Shown piece by piece: positions 7,327-15,363 of a DNA stretch of 20,015 nt. Position numbers and translations under genes: made by a program. Position 1 is the stretch's first letter. Every line of letters begins with the position of its first letter. The stretch is taken from the NCBI GenBank assembly GCA_964654695.1, contig CAZZKJ010000045.1, positions 1 through 20,015 of the forward strand, read 5' to 3'. The DNA is from CAZZKJ01 sp964654695. GTDB lineage: Bacteria > Krumholzibacteriota > Krumholzibacteriia > WVZY01. The notes beneath the pieces are model-generated. The model was not told where the DNA came from. It made no database searches and saw nothing but the letters and a program-made list of their open reading frames with translations.

Positions 7327-7379
7327 AAAAAACTCCCGTTTGCGAACACAAAAAACGACCGCTCCTGTAACGGGCGGTC
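7327..7379 (-). promoter_or_regulatory. Terminator-like hairpin in the purA leader, with a possible alternative fold
   Basis: On the minus strand an 8-bp stem (7372-7379 with 7357-7364, one G-T pair, 7-nt loop) is followed by G and six T residues (7350-7355). That is an intrinsic terminator by form. It lies between the candidate purA promoter (7399-7428) and the purA start (7311), so it would act as an attenuator; alternatively it ends the upstream CxxCH gene. A competing pairing exists: CCCGTT (7369-7374) from inside this hairpin matches AACGGG (7335-7340), which is followed by another six T residues (7327-7332). Whether the two folds switch is inference. Confidence 0.6.
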
Positions 7380-7398
7380 CAAAAAATAAGACCAGGTA

Positions 7399-7428
7399 TT
7401 TATACTACGCCGGCCGGTTAATAATCAA
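7399..7428 (-). promoter_or_regulatory. Candidate purA promoter
   Basis: On the minus strand TTGATT (7423-7428) and TATAAA (7399-7404) are separated by 18 nt. The predicted start near 7392 gives a leader of about 80 nt that contains the hairpin at 7357-7379. It lies wholly in the gap between the CxxCH gene stop and purA. Confidence 0.55.
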
Positions 7429-7449
7429 GTGAAATGATGACTTTATGTT

Positions 7450-7884
7450 TTATTCTCCGGAAAACAGCTCTTTTATAATACCCCATGTCTGCCGGGTCAG
7501 CGTGATCGTGCAGTCCTGTGCGCCGGGATTGCTTTGCTCGCCTACCCCCGGTTCATCGGGTATTCCATCCCCGTTCATGTCGCCAAGCTCAAAACCGTTG
7601 GCGCATTTATCGCCGTCGGAATTCATCATTGCCAGGGTCTTATTCCAAACGTTGCCGTTTGCCTGGAAATCCTCTCCGAACAAGTTGAGCTGACCTGTGG
7701 AAGATGTGGGTCTGGCGTGCGTGTGGCAGAGCGAGCACTGGAATCGACTGTATGACGGCAGCTTGAGCATCTGCTCGGTAGTACTTACGGCTTGCTCCGC
7801 GTAAAGTATTATTCCCGCAGTGCTTATAAAACACAGCCCCAAGATGGTCTTTAAAAGGGTTTTATGGACACGCTTAATTACCAT
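7450..7884 (-). CDS. Small exported protein with a CxxCH motif and calcium-binding-like Asp repeats
   Basis: A 144-residue protein I cannot assign to a named function. A basic start (MVIKRVHKTLLK) and a hydrophobic stretch at about 11-29 ending ILYA look like a signal peptide, with no clear lipobox. CSLCH at 50-54 fits covalent c-type haem attachment. Two Asp-rich segments follow, NSDGDKCANGFELGD (88-102) and DMNGDGIPD (102-110), resembling calcium-binding thrombospondin-3 or dockerin-like loops. The order LNLFGEDF, W, then DGD..NGFELGD also recalls the temptin Cys/Cys domain, in which the cysteines form disulfides; if that is right, CxxCH need not hold haem. Cys94 and Cys125 could form another disulfide. 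It has a strong promoter 17 nt upstream and stands alone between serA and purA, so context says little. Confidence 0.8.
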   Translation of the reverse strand: MVIKRVHKTLLKTILGLCFISTAGIILYAEQAVSTTEQMLKLPSYSRFQCSLCHTHARPTSSTGQLNLFGEDFQANGNVWNKTLAMMNSDGDKCANGFELGDMNGDGIPDEPGVGEQSNPGAQDCTITLTRQTWGIIKELFSGE

Positions 7885-7901
7885 ACACTTACCTAAGCTT
7901 A

Positions 7902-7930
7902 ATTATATATCACTCGATGCGTACCGTCAA
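7902..7930 (-). promoter_or_regulatory. Strong sigma70-type promoter of the CxxCH protein gene
   Basis: On the minus strand TTGACG (7925-7930) and a perfect TATAAT (7902-7907) are separated by exactly 17 nt. The -10 box ends 17 nt from the start codon, so the mRNA leader would be only about 10 nt, with AGGTAAG serving as the ribosome-binding site. Confidence 0.75.
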
Positions 7931-8025
7931 TACCGGCTCAAATAAATGATGAAAGCGATTGCCGTGCATCCATAATTGTTACTTATCGTTTAGAAGCTTC
8001 CGCTCGAATAATCCCCTGGTGCCGA

Positions 8026-8976
8026 TTAGACCACCCTGTTGACCGCGTTTCTTATTTTGCCGTTCACAAGAGCTTCTGCTACGGACTCGGCCACATCCAC
8101 TGCGACCCGGACCTGGGCCTCGCCTGTAGCTGCACCGATATGCGGTGTCATAACGGTCTTTTCAATGTCGAGGGGCGGTTTCCCGTCCGGTGGTTCCTTG
8201 CAAAATACATCGCATGCGGCACCCGCAACTTTTCCTTTGGCCAAGGCTTCTTCAAGGGCGCTCTCATCGATTATGCCGCCGCGGGCACAATTGATTATAA
8301 ATACCCCCTCGCGCATCGAGTCTATCTCTTTTTTTGATAGAAGCGATCTAGTCGATTCAATCAGAGGCGCGTGTATTGTTATGAAATGACTTTCGGCAAG
8401 CAGTTCTTCCATGCTTACAAGCGCAACACCCATTGCGCGCGCTTCGGAAACACCGACAACCGGATCGGCTGCCAGGATCTTCATATCGAATGCCAAAAGC
8501 CTTTTGGCGACTTCTCGTCCGACTCTGCCCAGACCGATTACGCCGGCGGTTTTGCCGTAGAGTTCAACACCTTTGAAACGGCTTCGATCCCACTGACCGC
8601 TGCACAGAGAGCTATGAGCCTGCGGAATCCTGCGGGCAAGGGCCAGGATAAGACCGATCGTGTGTTCGGCCGTAGATATCGAATTGCCGCCTGGAGAATT
8701 CATCACGATTATTCCGGCCCCGGTCGCAGCTTCGATATCTATGTTATCCACTCCTACTCCTGCGCGTCCTATGTATTTGAGATTTCTGCCCAAAGCAATC
8801 AGGTCCGCATCCATACGGGTCGGGCTTCTGACAATTACCGCATCATATGCCCCTATGGATTCGGAGAGCGTTTCCTTGGAAAGCGTTTCCGTTCTTTTGG
8901 CTTCGATGCTCTGATATCGTGAAAAAACATTTAGAGCTTCAACTGCACAATTATCAGTAAGAAGTACTTTATACAT
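8026..8976 (-). CDS. serA: D-3-phosphoglycerate dehydrogenase, short form
   Basis: Oxidises 3-phosphoglycerate to 3-phosphohydroxypyruvate, the first step of serine synthesis. I start it at ATG 8976 (MYKVLLTDN, 316 aa) because GGAG lies 6 nt upstream; the frame is open further but the extra 16 residues look non-coding. The 2-hydroxyacid dehydrogenase fold is complete: NAD-binding GLGRVG at 148-153 with Asp171, catalytic Arg232 (NCARGG), Glu261 and His279 (TPHIGAAT). The protein ends right after the catalytic domain (NAVNRVV) and lacks the ACT and intervening domains through which long SerA enzymes are inhibited by serine. It is the second gene after an aminotransferase, with an 83-nt gap, which supports phosphoglycerate over other 2-hydroxyacids. 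Confidence 0.87.
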   Translation of the reverse strand: MYKVLLTDNCAVEALNVFSRYQSIEAKRTETLSKETLSESIGAYDAVIVRSPTRMDADLIALGRNLKYIGRAGVGVDNIDIEAATGAGIIVMNSPGGNSISTAEHTIGLILALARRIPQAHSSLCSGQWDRSRFKGVELYGKTAGVIGLGRVGREVAKRLLAFDMKILAADPVVGVSEARAMGVALVSMEELLAESHFITIHAPLIESTRSLLSKKEIDSMREGVFIINCARGGIIDESALEEALAKGKVAGAACDVFCKEPPDGKPPLDIEKTVMTPHIGAATGEAQVRVAVDVAESVAEALVNGKIRNAVNRVV

Positions 8977-9059
8977 TACTACTCCGCCATAATAAGTCGC
9001 CGGCCTTTTTCGCCGCTTCGGCAATTTTCCTTAACCTTCAGTCACCGTGAAACGGCAAC

Positions 9060-10196
9060 TCACTTCTTGCCGAAAGATCCAAGAAGAGCTTCAATCCCGC
9101 GCCCGGGATACGGATTCAAACCCAAATGCGACAGAGTTCCTTCCAGAGCCGCGATCATGGTATGCATATCGGTTTCATCATACCAGCCGAGATGTCCCAG
9201 ACGGATGATTTTGCCCTTGAGATGCGCCTGACCGCCGGCCACGCGTACGCCGAACCTGGTATTCATAAGCTCGATTATCTTTGCCGCGCTGCCCTCGGGA
9301 GTCAGGACCGCCGTGGTTGCGTTGCACGGAATGTCCGCAAAAAGTTCGAGTCCAAGCGCCGCGACCGCGTCCCTGGCCGCAGATGCGTTTCGTTGGTGGC
9401 GGTACTGCGTATTTTGCAAACCCTCGGCCTTGATCATCTCCAAGGAACTATGGAGTGCTCTAAAGAGTGATATGGCCGGGGTATAAGGAGTATCTCCTTT
9501 TACCGCGGAATCCAGGGCCCTGGCAAGATCAAAATAGTAAACTGGATGTCCCGGCCGCAAAACCCGTTCGCGTGCATCCGCGCTCAGCGAAATAAAGCTC
9601 AAACCGGGAGGAATCATAAATCCTTTCTGCGATCCGCCGACGACGGCATCCAATCCCCAAGTTTCGGTTTCAACTTCCTCGGCGATCAAACTGGTGATCG
9701 CATCGACCGCTATGAGCGCGTCGTGCTCATGCGCAATGCGGGCAAACTCCTTGACGTCGTGAAGAACTCCGGTGGAAGTTTCGCAGTGCGTGCAAAAAAG
9801 CACTTTGGCGCCGGGATTCTTTTTGAAAGCTTTTTCCACCGCTTCGGGCTTTACGGCTTTTCCCCACTCGGCTTCAACCCTCACGGCATCCATACCATAG
9901 ACTTTCGCGATCTCGTGCCAGCGTTCGCTGAACTTGCCGCACGGCGTTACAATTACGGTTTCCCCCGGCATGGTCAGATTGGCAACGGCCGCTTCGAGCG
10001 CGCCCGTACCCGATGATGTCAGCACTAATACCGGCTCGGTAGTCGAGAAGACATAACGCAGACCTTCGGCAATTTCTTTGCATATCGTTTTGAAAGAATC
10101 CGTACGGTGGTGAATCAAAGGCCGGGACAGCGCCTCAAGAACCTGCGGCGGGACTTCCGTAGGACCCGGTGTAAATATTCTCTTCTTGAAAGTCAT
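9060..10196 (-). CDS. Class V aminotransferase, probable phosphoserine aminotransferase
   Basis: A 378-residue PLP enzyme of the alanine-glyoxylate/serine-pyruvate aminotransferase family. It starts with the family hallmark FTPGPTEVPPQVL (8-20), has SSGTGALEAA (61-70), Asp165 in AVDAITS to contact the PLP ring and the Schiff-base Lys191 in GGSQKGF. It lacks the hallmarks of classical SerC. In archaea and several bacteria without SerC, members of this family act as phosphoserine aminotransferase, and here the next gene in the transcript is serA; so conversion of 3-phosphohydroxypyruvate to phosphoserine with glutamate is the likely job. Alanine-glyoxylate or serine-glyoxylate transamination is the alternative. 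The ATG at 10196 follows GGGAGGATC, a good ribosome-binding site. No serB is in view. Confidence 0.85.
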   Translation of the reverse strand: MTFKKRIFTPGPTEVPPQVLEALSRPLIHHRTDSFKTICKEIAEGLRYVFSTTEPVLVLTSSGTGALEAAVANLTMPGETVIVTPCGKFSERWHEIAKVYGMDAVRVEAEWGKAVKPEAVEKAFKKNPGAKVLFCTHCETSTGVLHDVKEFARIAHEHDALIAVDAITSLIAEEVETETWGLDAVVGGSQKGFMIPPGLSFISLSADARERVLRPGHPVYYFDLARALDSAVKGDTPYTPAISLFRALHSSLEMIKAEGLQNTQYRHQRNASAARDAVAALGLELFADIPCNATTAVLTPEGSAAKIIELMNTRFGVRVAGGQAHLKGKIIRLGHLGWYDETDMHTMIAALEGTLSHLGLNPYPGRGIEALLGSFGKK

Positions 10197-10220
10197 GATC
10201 CTCCCTGCAAAAATAATCTT

Positions 10221-10256
10221 GCACCTTCAGGAGCCCAAAGGTGCTTTATGATTATA
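10221..10256 (-). promoter_or_regulatory. Candidate promoter -10 box and 5' leader hairpin of the serine operon
   Basis: On the minus strand a perfect TATAAT (10251-10256) has no good -35 partner. A 7-bp stem GCACCTT/AAGGTGC (10238-10244 with 10221-10227, 10-nt loop) begins about where transcription would start, so the mRNA may carry a 5'-terminal hairpin. A T-rich stretch follows at 10209-10213. The same hairpin could instead weakly terminate engB transcripts. Confidence 0.4.
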
Positions 10257-10306
10257 ACCAAAGTACAGGCATGAAAAAAGCGATTAAACGCGTTCACCCG
10301 GGCTTT

Positions 10307-10894
10307 TCACTCGGATATCGTATCCTCGATCCATGCCGCCAGCTCTTTTTTGCCCTGTCCGTTCAGGCAAGAAAACGGTACAAGTCCGATTTCTCCCCCA
10401 ACGGAAAAGCACTCTATATGAGAGGTTATTTCCCTGCCCCAGGCGCTTTTCTTTACCTTGTCCACTTTATTGAATACAAGGCAGAATCTTTTCCCCTTTC
10501 CCGACAGCAACCCGACCATTTCCTGGTCCTGCACGCTCGGTTTATGGCGCACGTCTAAAATTAAAACTATCCCCTTGGGATTACCGCCCCGGTCGAGATA
10601 GCTCTTCAGCAGCCGCTGCCATCTATTCTTCTCTTCTTTTGAAACTTTCGCGTACCCGTATCCAGGCACATCGACAAAATAAAACCTGTTGTTCACGAGA
10701 AAATAATTGGCGTTGCCGGTTCTGCCGGGAGTCTTGGATGTAAACGCGGCGTTCCTGACGCCGAAAAGCGTATTGATAACCGAGGATTTTCCGACATTGG
10801 ACCTGCCGAAAAAAGCGATCTCCGGTACGCCGGCGGCGGGAAGATCCTCGGCGCGGCCGAAAGAACCGCAAAATTCGAAACTCTGTATTCTCAA
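10307..10894 (-). CDS. engB: Ribosome biogenesis GTPase EngB/YsxC
   Basis: Small GTPase needed for assembly of the large ribosomal subunit. The 195-residue protein carries all five G motifs: G1 GRSNVGKS (30-37), G2 in TPGRTG (55-60), G3 DVPG (75-78), G4 NKVD (142-145) and a G5 SCLNGQG region (175-181). The start is TTG at 10894, which overlaps the lon stop codon as TTGA; this 4-nt overlap points to translational coupling. It is the last gene of the proteostasis run. The order lon-engB is common in bacteria. Confidence 0.95.
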   Translation of the reverse strand: MRIQSFEFCGSFGRAEDLPAAGVPEIAFFGRSNVGKSSVINTLFGVRNAAFTSKTPGRTGNANYFLVNNRFYFVDVPGYGYAKVSKEEKNRWQRLLKSYLDRGGNPKGIVLILDVRHKPSVQDQEMVGLLSGKGKRFCLVFNKVDKVKKSAWGREITSHIECFSVGGEIGLVPFSCLNGQGKKELAAWIEDTISE

Positions 10895-13326
10895 TGAGTG
10901 ATTGTTGTTTCGAAATACTCGAAAAAACCCTTGCGTTCTTCCAAGTCTTTCTTCATTTGACGCCGCCCGCTTCGTGGAATTGGTCTGGAAAGGGCGATCT
11001 TCAACACTTCGCGCATGTGTTCGGCGGTATATATTTTGAGACCGGTGCGGACTTCCTTGGGAAGCTCTTTTACCGACTGTGCTACGGCCTTGGGTATTAT
11101 CACTTCTTTAATACCTGATCTTAGCGCCGCTACGGTTTTTTCACTCAAACCTCCAACGGCAAGCACCTCGCCCTTCAAAGTCAGCTCGCCGGTCACAGCG
11201 ACTTCGGGGCGAACGGGTATGCCGAAGAAATTGGACGCCAAAGCCAGCGCTATTGCAACGCCCGCGCTGGGCCCGTCCTTGGGTATCGCGCCTTCCGGAA
11301 CATGAATATGAACATCGATCTCATTAAAGAAGTTTTTCTTTAATGGCAGCACTCGCACCAGGTTGCGGGCATAACTTAAAGCTATTTGTGCGGACTCCTT
11401 CATGACGTCTCCGAGATGTCCGGTAAGAGTCAATTTGCCGGTTCCGGGCATGAAACCGACTTCGATTCTTAATATCTCGCCGCCGAAACTCGTCCAGGCA
11501 AGTCCGGTCGACACCCCTGTGAGCATGCCGGTCGGGATTTCTTTCTCGGTATACTGGGGAATCCCAAGATATTTTTCAAGATTCTTGGGATTGATGATGC
11601 ACTGCCGTCTTCGGCGTGTCGAGGAAGTTATATCCTTGGCAACTTTTCTCAATATTCTGGCCAATTCTCTTTCCAGGTTTCGCACCCCCGATTCCCGAGT
11701 ATATCTCTCTATGATCTTTCTCAGTGCGGAACGCGAAATCTCGATCATGTCACTTTTGACACCGTGCAGCTTTTGCATTTTCGGTAGAAGAAATTTTTCG
11801 GCTATCTGTACTTTTTCGCACTCGAGATAACCGGGGAGCCTGATTATTTCCATTCTATCCTGGAGAGCCGGCGGAATCGGGAAGGTCACATTTGCAGTGG
11901 TAATGAACATCACTTCGCTCAAATCGAATTCGATTTCAAGATAATGGTCGCTGAAAGCGTGGTTCTGCTCGGGGTCGAGAACTTCCAGAAGCGCCGACGC
12001 GGGGTCGCCCCTGAAATCGCTGGACATCTTGTCCACTTCGTCCAGGAGCATAACCGGATTCTTTGTTTGCGCCTTTATCAATGACTGGATAATTCTCCCC
12101 GGCAGAGAACCGATGTATGTGCGCCTGTGTCCCCTGATTTCGGCTTCATCCCTTACGCCCCCTAGCGAAAAATGAACGAATTTCCTTCCCATGGCGCCGG
12201 CTATGGATCTGCCCAGCGAAGTTTTTCCAACACCGGGAGGTCCGACAAAACATAGTATCGGACCCTTCAGAGTTTCGGAGAGTTTCATGACGGCCAGGAA
12301 TTCGAGAATTCGCTCTTTAACCTTTTTTAATCCATAATGATCGGCATCGAGCTTCTTTTTGGCCTGCTTTATTTCCAATTGATCTTCGGTCCTTCTCTGC
12401 CACGGCAGCGCGAGAATAGTGTCCAGGTAATTGCGCACGACCGTCGCCTCGGGAGAGAGCGAGGGCATTCTTGTCAGGCGGTCGAGTTCCTTCATGGATG
12501 CGTCCAGTGCTTCCTGCGACATCCCCGCTTCTTCGATTTTGGTCTTGAGTTCCTCAATCTCATTGGATTCATCCCCACTGTGCCCCAGTTCCTTGTGAAT
12601 GGCTTTGAGCTGCTCCTGAAGATAGAACTCCTTCTGGTTTTTTTGAACCTGGCTTTTGACTTCGCCCTCTATCTGTTTTTCGATGTTGAGTATTTCAAGC
12701 TCTTCCGCCAGCAGCCGGCCCAATTTTTTACACCTTTTCTCGAGGTTAATTGTTTCCAGAAGAGGCTGCTTGGTTTCTATCTTTGCTATTACATGTGCGA
12801 TTACCGAATCCGCCAGGCGGTCGTAGTTTTCTATGGGAAGTACCGACCGCAGGACCTCGTCGGGAATGCGCTTGTTCAATTGAACGTATTCGGTAAACTG
12901 CGAAGAAATACTCCTGATAAGGGCCTCTACGCGCTTACTGGATTTATCGACGGGCGGGATCATATTGATCCGAGCCTTTGAGAAGCGCTTATGCTTCATG
13001 AAATGCTCGACCTCGCTACGGGCCAGTCCTTCGACCAGTATTCTCACCGTGCCCTCGACAAGGCGCATAAGCTGAAGCACTTTAATGACGGTGCCCATGC
13101 GATAGAGATCTCGGGGGGTCGGATCATCGACGCCCATATTCTTTTGCGTAACAACAAGAAGGAGGCGGTCGTTCTCCATTGCCTCATCGAGGGCAGCGAG
13201 CGATTTCGGCCGGCCGACGAGAAGCGGCGTGATCATGCCTGGAAATATCACGACATCCCTGAGCGGCAGAACCGGCAGTATGTCGGGAACTTCTATTATT
13301 TCATCTTCTTTTTCTAGTATGGACAT
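10891..13326 (-). CDS. lon: ATP-dependent Lon protease
   Basis: Cytoplasmic AAA+ serine protease that degrades misfolded and regulatory proteins. Length (811 aa) and domains are those of bacterial LonA: the N-terminal substrate domain (from LPVLPLRDVVIFPGM at 17-31), coiled region at about 190-290, Walker A GPPGVGKT (362-369), Walker B VMLLDE (425-430), and the protease domain with the Ser687-Lys730 dyad (KDGPSAG and GLSEKT). A charged C-terminal tail, residues about 780-811, extends past the usual end. The ATG at 13326 follows AGGGA. It sits 64 nt after clpX in the same direction and overlaps engB by 4 nt. I saw no convincing promoter or heat-shock element in the clpX-lon gap. Confidence 0.98.
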   Translation of the reverse strand: MSILEKEDEIIEVPDILPVLPLRDVVIFPGMITPLLVGRPKSLAALDEAMENDRLLLVVTQKNMGVDDPTPRDLYRMGTVIKVLQLMRLVEGTVRILVEGLARSEVEHFMKHKRFSKARINMIPPVDKSSKRVEALIRSISSQFTEYVQLNKRIPDEVLRSVLPIENYDRLADSVIAHVIAKIETKQPLLETINLEKRCKKLGRLLAEELEILNIEKQIEGEVKSQVQKNQKEFYLQEQLKAIHKELGHSGDESNEIEELKTKIEEAGMSQEALDASMKELDRLTRMPSLSPEATVVRNYLDTILALPWQRRTEDQLEIKQAKKKLDADHYGLKKVKERILEFLAVMKLSETLKGPILCFVGPPGVGKTSLGRSIAGAMGRKFVHFSLGGVRDEAEIRGHRRTYIGSLPGRIIQSLIKAQTKNPVMLLDEVDKMSSDFRGDPASALLEVLDPEQNHAFSDHYLEIEFDLSEVMFITTANVTFPIPPALQDRMEIIRLPGYLECEKVQIAEKFLLPKMQKLHGVKSDMIEISRSALRKIIERYTRESGVRNLERELARILRKVAKDITSSTRRRRQCIINPKNLEKYLGIPQYTEKEIPTGMLTGVSTGLAWTSFGGEILRIEVGFMPGTGKLTLTGHLGDVMKESAQIALSYARNLVRVLPLKKNFFNEIDVHIHVPEGAIPKDGPSAGVAIALALASNFFGIPVRPEVAVTGELTLKGEVLAVGGLSEKTVAALRSGIKEVIIPKAVAQSVKELPKEVRTGLKIYTAEHMREVLKIALSRPIPRSGRRQMKKDLEERKGFFEYFETTITH

Positions 13327-13390
13327 TGTTTCCCTATCAAGAATTTCCAGCTCTGCGAGTTGAGTCCTTTGTAAATCGGTTATTTAAAGA

Positions 13391-14644
13391 CTACGCTTCT
13401 TTAGCTCTTCTGTCTCTCTGGGTGATTATCTCCGGTTGAGCGTTTTTGAGAATAGTCTCTTCGGTAACGACTACTTTGCGAACATTGGGCCGGGAGGGAA
13501 TATCGTACATAATATTGAGCATGGTATTTTCCAAAACCGAACGGAGGCTCCTTGCTCCCATTTCACGATTCTTGGCGAGACCGGCAATAGCGCGGAGCGA
13601 TTCAGGTGTGAATTCGAGTTCCACGTCTTCCATGTTGAAGAGCTTTTGGTACTGCTTGATAATAGCATTCTTGGGTTTTACAAGTATCTCCATCAAGGCA
13701 TCTTCATCAAGATCGCTTAAAACCCCAACAACGGGAATACGTCCGACGAGTTCCGGTATCAAACCGAATTTGGTCAAATCCTCCGGGCTTATCTGTTTTA
13801 AAATTTCTGTTCTTGCCAAATCCTGCTTTGACTGCTTTTCCCGGTCGAACCCCAGAACTTTCCTGCCTATTCGCCTTTCCACTACCTTTTCCAAACCCTC
13901 GAAAGCACCTCCGCATATAAACAAGATATTCTTCGTATTTATCTCGATATAATTCTGATTGGGAATCTTCCGCCCCCCTTGGGGAGGCACATTACAAACC
14001 GATCCTTCGAGCATCTTTAACAGAGCCTGCTGGACGCCCTCACCAGAAACATCCCGGGTTATTGATGGACTATCGCTCTTGCGGGCGATTTTATCCAATT
14101 CGTCAACATAAACAATACCCTTTTCTGTCGCGGCCACCGATGATCCGGCGTTCTGATAAAGCTTGAGCAAAATATTCTCGACGTCCTCGCCTACATATCC
14201 CGCCTCCGTGAATGTCGTTGCATCCACAATGGCAAACGGCACGCGCAGGAACTTGGCCAGAGTCTGGGCCAGAAGTGTCTTGCCGGTGCCCGTAGGTCCG
14301 AGCAGAAGAATGTTGCTCTTGTCGAGTTCGACATCATCGGCGCTGCGTTCATGCATGATCCGTTTGTAGTGATTGTAGACGGCCACTGAAACCAGTATTT
14401 CGGCCGGCTCCTGGCCTATCACATACAAGTCGAGGAATTCTTTTATATCTTTCGGTTTGGGAAATTCATCGGTATCGAAAAGCATCTGCCCCGCCATTTC
14501 ATCATCCAATATATCCTTGCAGAGCTTTATGCACTCGTTGCAGATGTAGACCGACGGCCCGGAAATGAGCTTTGTTACTTCGTCCTGACCTCTGCCGCAA
14601 AATGAGCAGCGTAGGATGTGAGGGCTTCCAATTTTTTTCTTCAT
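13391..14644 (-). CDS. clpX: ClpX, ATP-dependent unfoldase of the ClpXP protease
   Basis: AAA+ hexamer that recognises tagged proteins, unfolds them and feeds them to ClpP. The N-terminal zinc-binding domain has Cys13, Cys16, Cys35 and Cys38. Walker A is GPTGTGKT (116-123), the pore loop GYVGED lies at 149-154 and Walker B is IVYVDELDK (177-185). Length (417 aa) is normal. The ATG at 14644 follows GGGAG. It begins 29 nt after the clpP stop, the classical clpP-clpX pairing. Confidence 0.98.
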   Translation of the reverse strand: MKKKIGSPHILRCSFCGRGQDEVTKLISGPSVYICNECIKLCKDILDDEMAGQMLFDTDEFPKPKDIKEFLDLYVIGQEPAEILVSVAVYNHYKRIMHERSADDVELDKSNILLLGPTGTGKTLLAQTLAKFLRVPFAIVDATTFTEAGYVGEDVENILLKLYQNAGSSVAATEKGIVYVDELDKIARKSDSPSITRDVSGEGVQQALLKMLEGSVCNVPPQGGRKIPNQNYIEINTKNILFICGGAFEGLEKVVERRIGRKVLGFDREKQSKQDLARTEILKQISPEDLTKFGLIPELVGRIPVVGVLSDLDEDALMEILVKPKNAIIKQYQKLFNMEDVELEFTPESLRAIAGLAKNREMGARSLRSVLENTMLNIMYDIPSRPNVRKVVVTEETILKNAQPEIITQRDRRAKEA

Positions 14645-14673
14645 GAATTCTCCCGCTCAAATATAGTTGGTCG

Positions 14674-15288
14674 TTAGTCCTTAATCTCGAGTTTTTCTTT
14701 CAGGATGTTGTCTACGATTCCGTATTCCTTTGCTTCATCGGCCGACATAAAGAAATCCCTATCGGTGTCCCGGGAAATTTTCTTGAGATTTTGTCCGGTA
14801 TGATCGGCAAGAATCTGGTTGAGCTTGTCTCTCAACGTAAGGATTTCCTTTGTATAAATCTCCAACGTTGAGGCCTGCCCTTGAGATCCGCCTGAAGGCT
14901 GGTGGATCATTACGCGGGCGTGCGGAAGAGCGGATCTTTTGCCCGAAGCGCCCGCCGCCAGCAGAACCGCACCCATGCTTGCAGCCTGACCGACGCATAT
15001 GGTAGCAACGTCGGGCGCAATATATTGCATGGTATCGTAAATTGCCAGCCCGGATGAAATCACTCCTCCGGGGCTGTTTATGTAGAGATAAATATCTTTT
15101 TCGGAGTCCTCGGCTTCAAGGAAGAGGAGCTGGGCAATTGCGACGTTGGCTACCGTATCATCTACGGCCGAGCCCAGGAAAACGATCCTGTCTTTGAGAA
15201 GCCGCGAGTAGATATCATAGGACCTCTCCATTCTGCCGGTTTGTTCGATTACAAATGGAATAGGTACGTAAGACATAATTTCTTTCAT
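14674..15288 (-). CDS. clpP: ClpP, proteolytic subunit of ClpXP
   Basis: Barrel-forming serine peptidase partnered with ClpX. The catalytic triad is Ser104 (GQAASMG), His129 (RVMIHQPSGG) and Asp178 (RDTDRDFF), with spacing identical to that of E. coli ClpP. I choose ATG 15288 (204 aa), which has GGAG 5 nt upstream; the frame is open to 15354, but those 22 residues do not resemble ClpP and lie upstream of a promoter. ATG 15276 (MSYVPIPFVIEQ) is also possible and matches many ClpP starts. It lies 75 nt after tig and may also be read from an internal promoter at 15304-15333. Confidence 0.96.
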   Translation of the reverse strand: MKEIMSYVPIPFVIEQTGRMERSYDIYSRLLKDRIVFLGSAVDDTVANVAIAQLLFLEAEDSEKDIYLYINSPGGVISSGLAIYDTMQYIAPDVATICVGQAASMGAVLLAAGASGKRSALPHARVMIHQPSGGSQGQASTLEIYTKEILTLRDKLNQILADHTGQNLKKISRDTDRDFFMSADEAKEYGIVDNILKEKLEIKD

Positions 15289-15303
15289 CCTTTCTCCGTC
15301 CTT

Positions 15304-15333
15304 AATATAACAAAACCGAGCCTGGCGTGCCAA
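15304..15333 (-). promoter_or_regulatory. Candidate internal promoter for clpP
   Basis: On the minus strand TTGGCA (15328-15333) and TATATT (15304-15309) are 18 nt apart in the tig-clpP gap. The predicted start near 15297 leaves a short leader before the clpP ATG and rules out longer clpP starts for transcripts made here. This would let clpP-clpX be expressed apart from tig. Confidence 0.45.
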
Positions 15334-15363
15334 TAAAGAAGAAGATATCGTCATTGTCGGCGG

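Noticed and set aside
8371..10016. Plus-strand open frames of 183 and 156 codons opposite serA and the aminotransferase
   Set aside because: Both are antisense to well-recognised enzymes and have no family features.
15289..15354. Longer clpP start at 15354
   Set aside because: The extra 22 residues do not resemble a ClpP N terminus, no ribosome-binding site supports it, and a promoter lies downstream of it.
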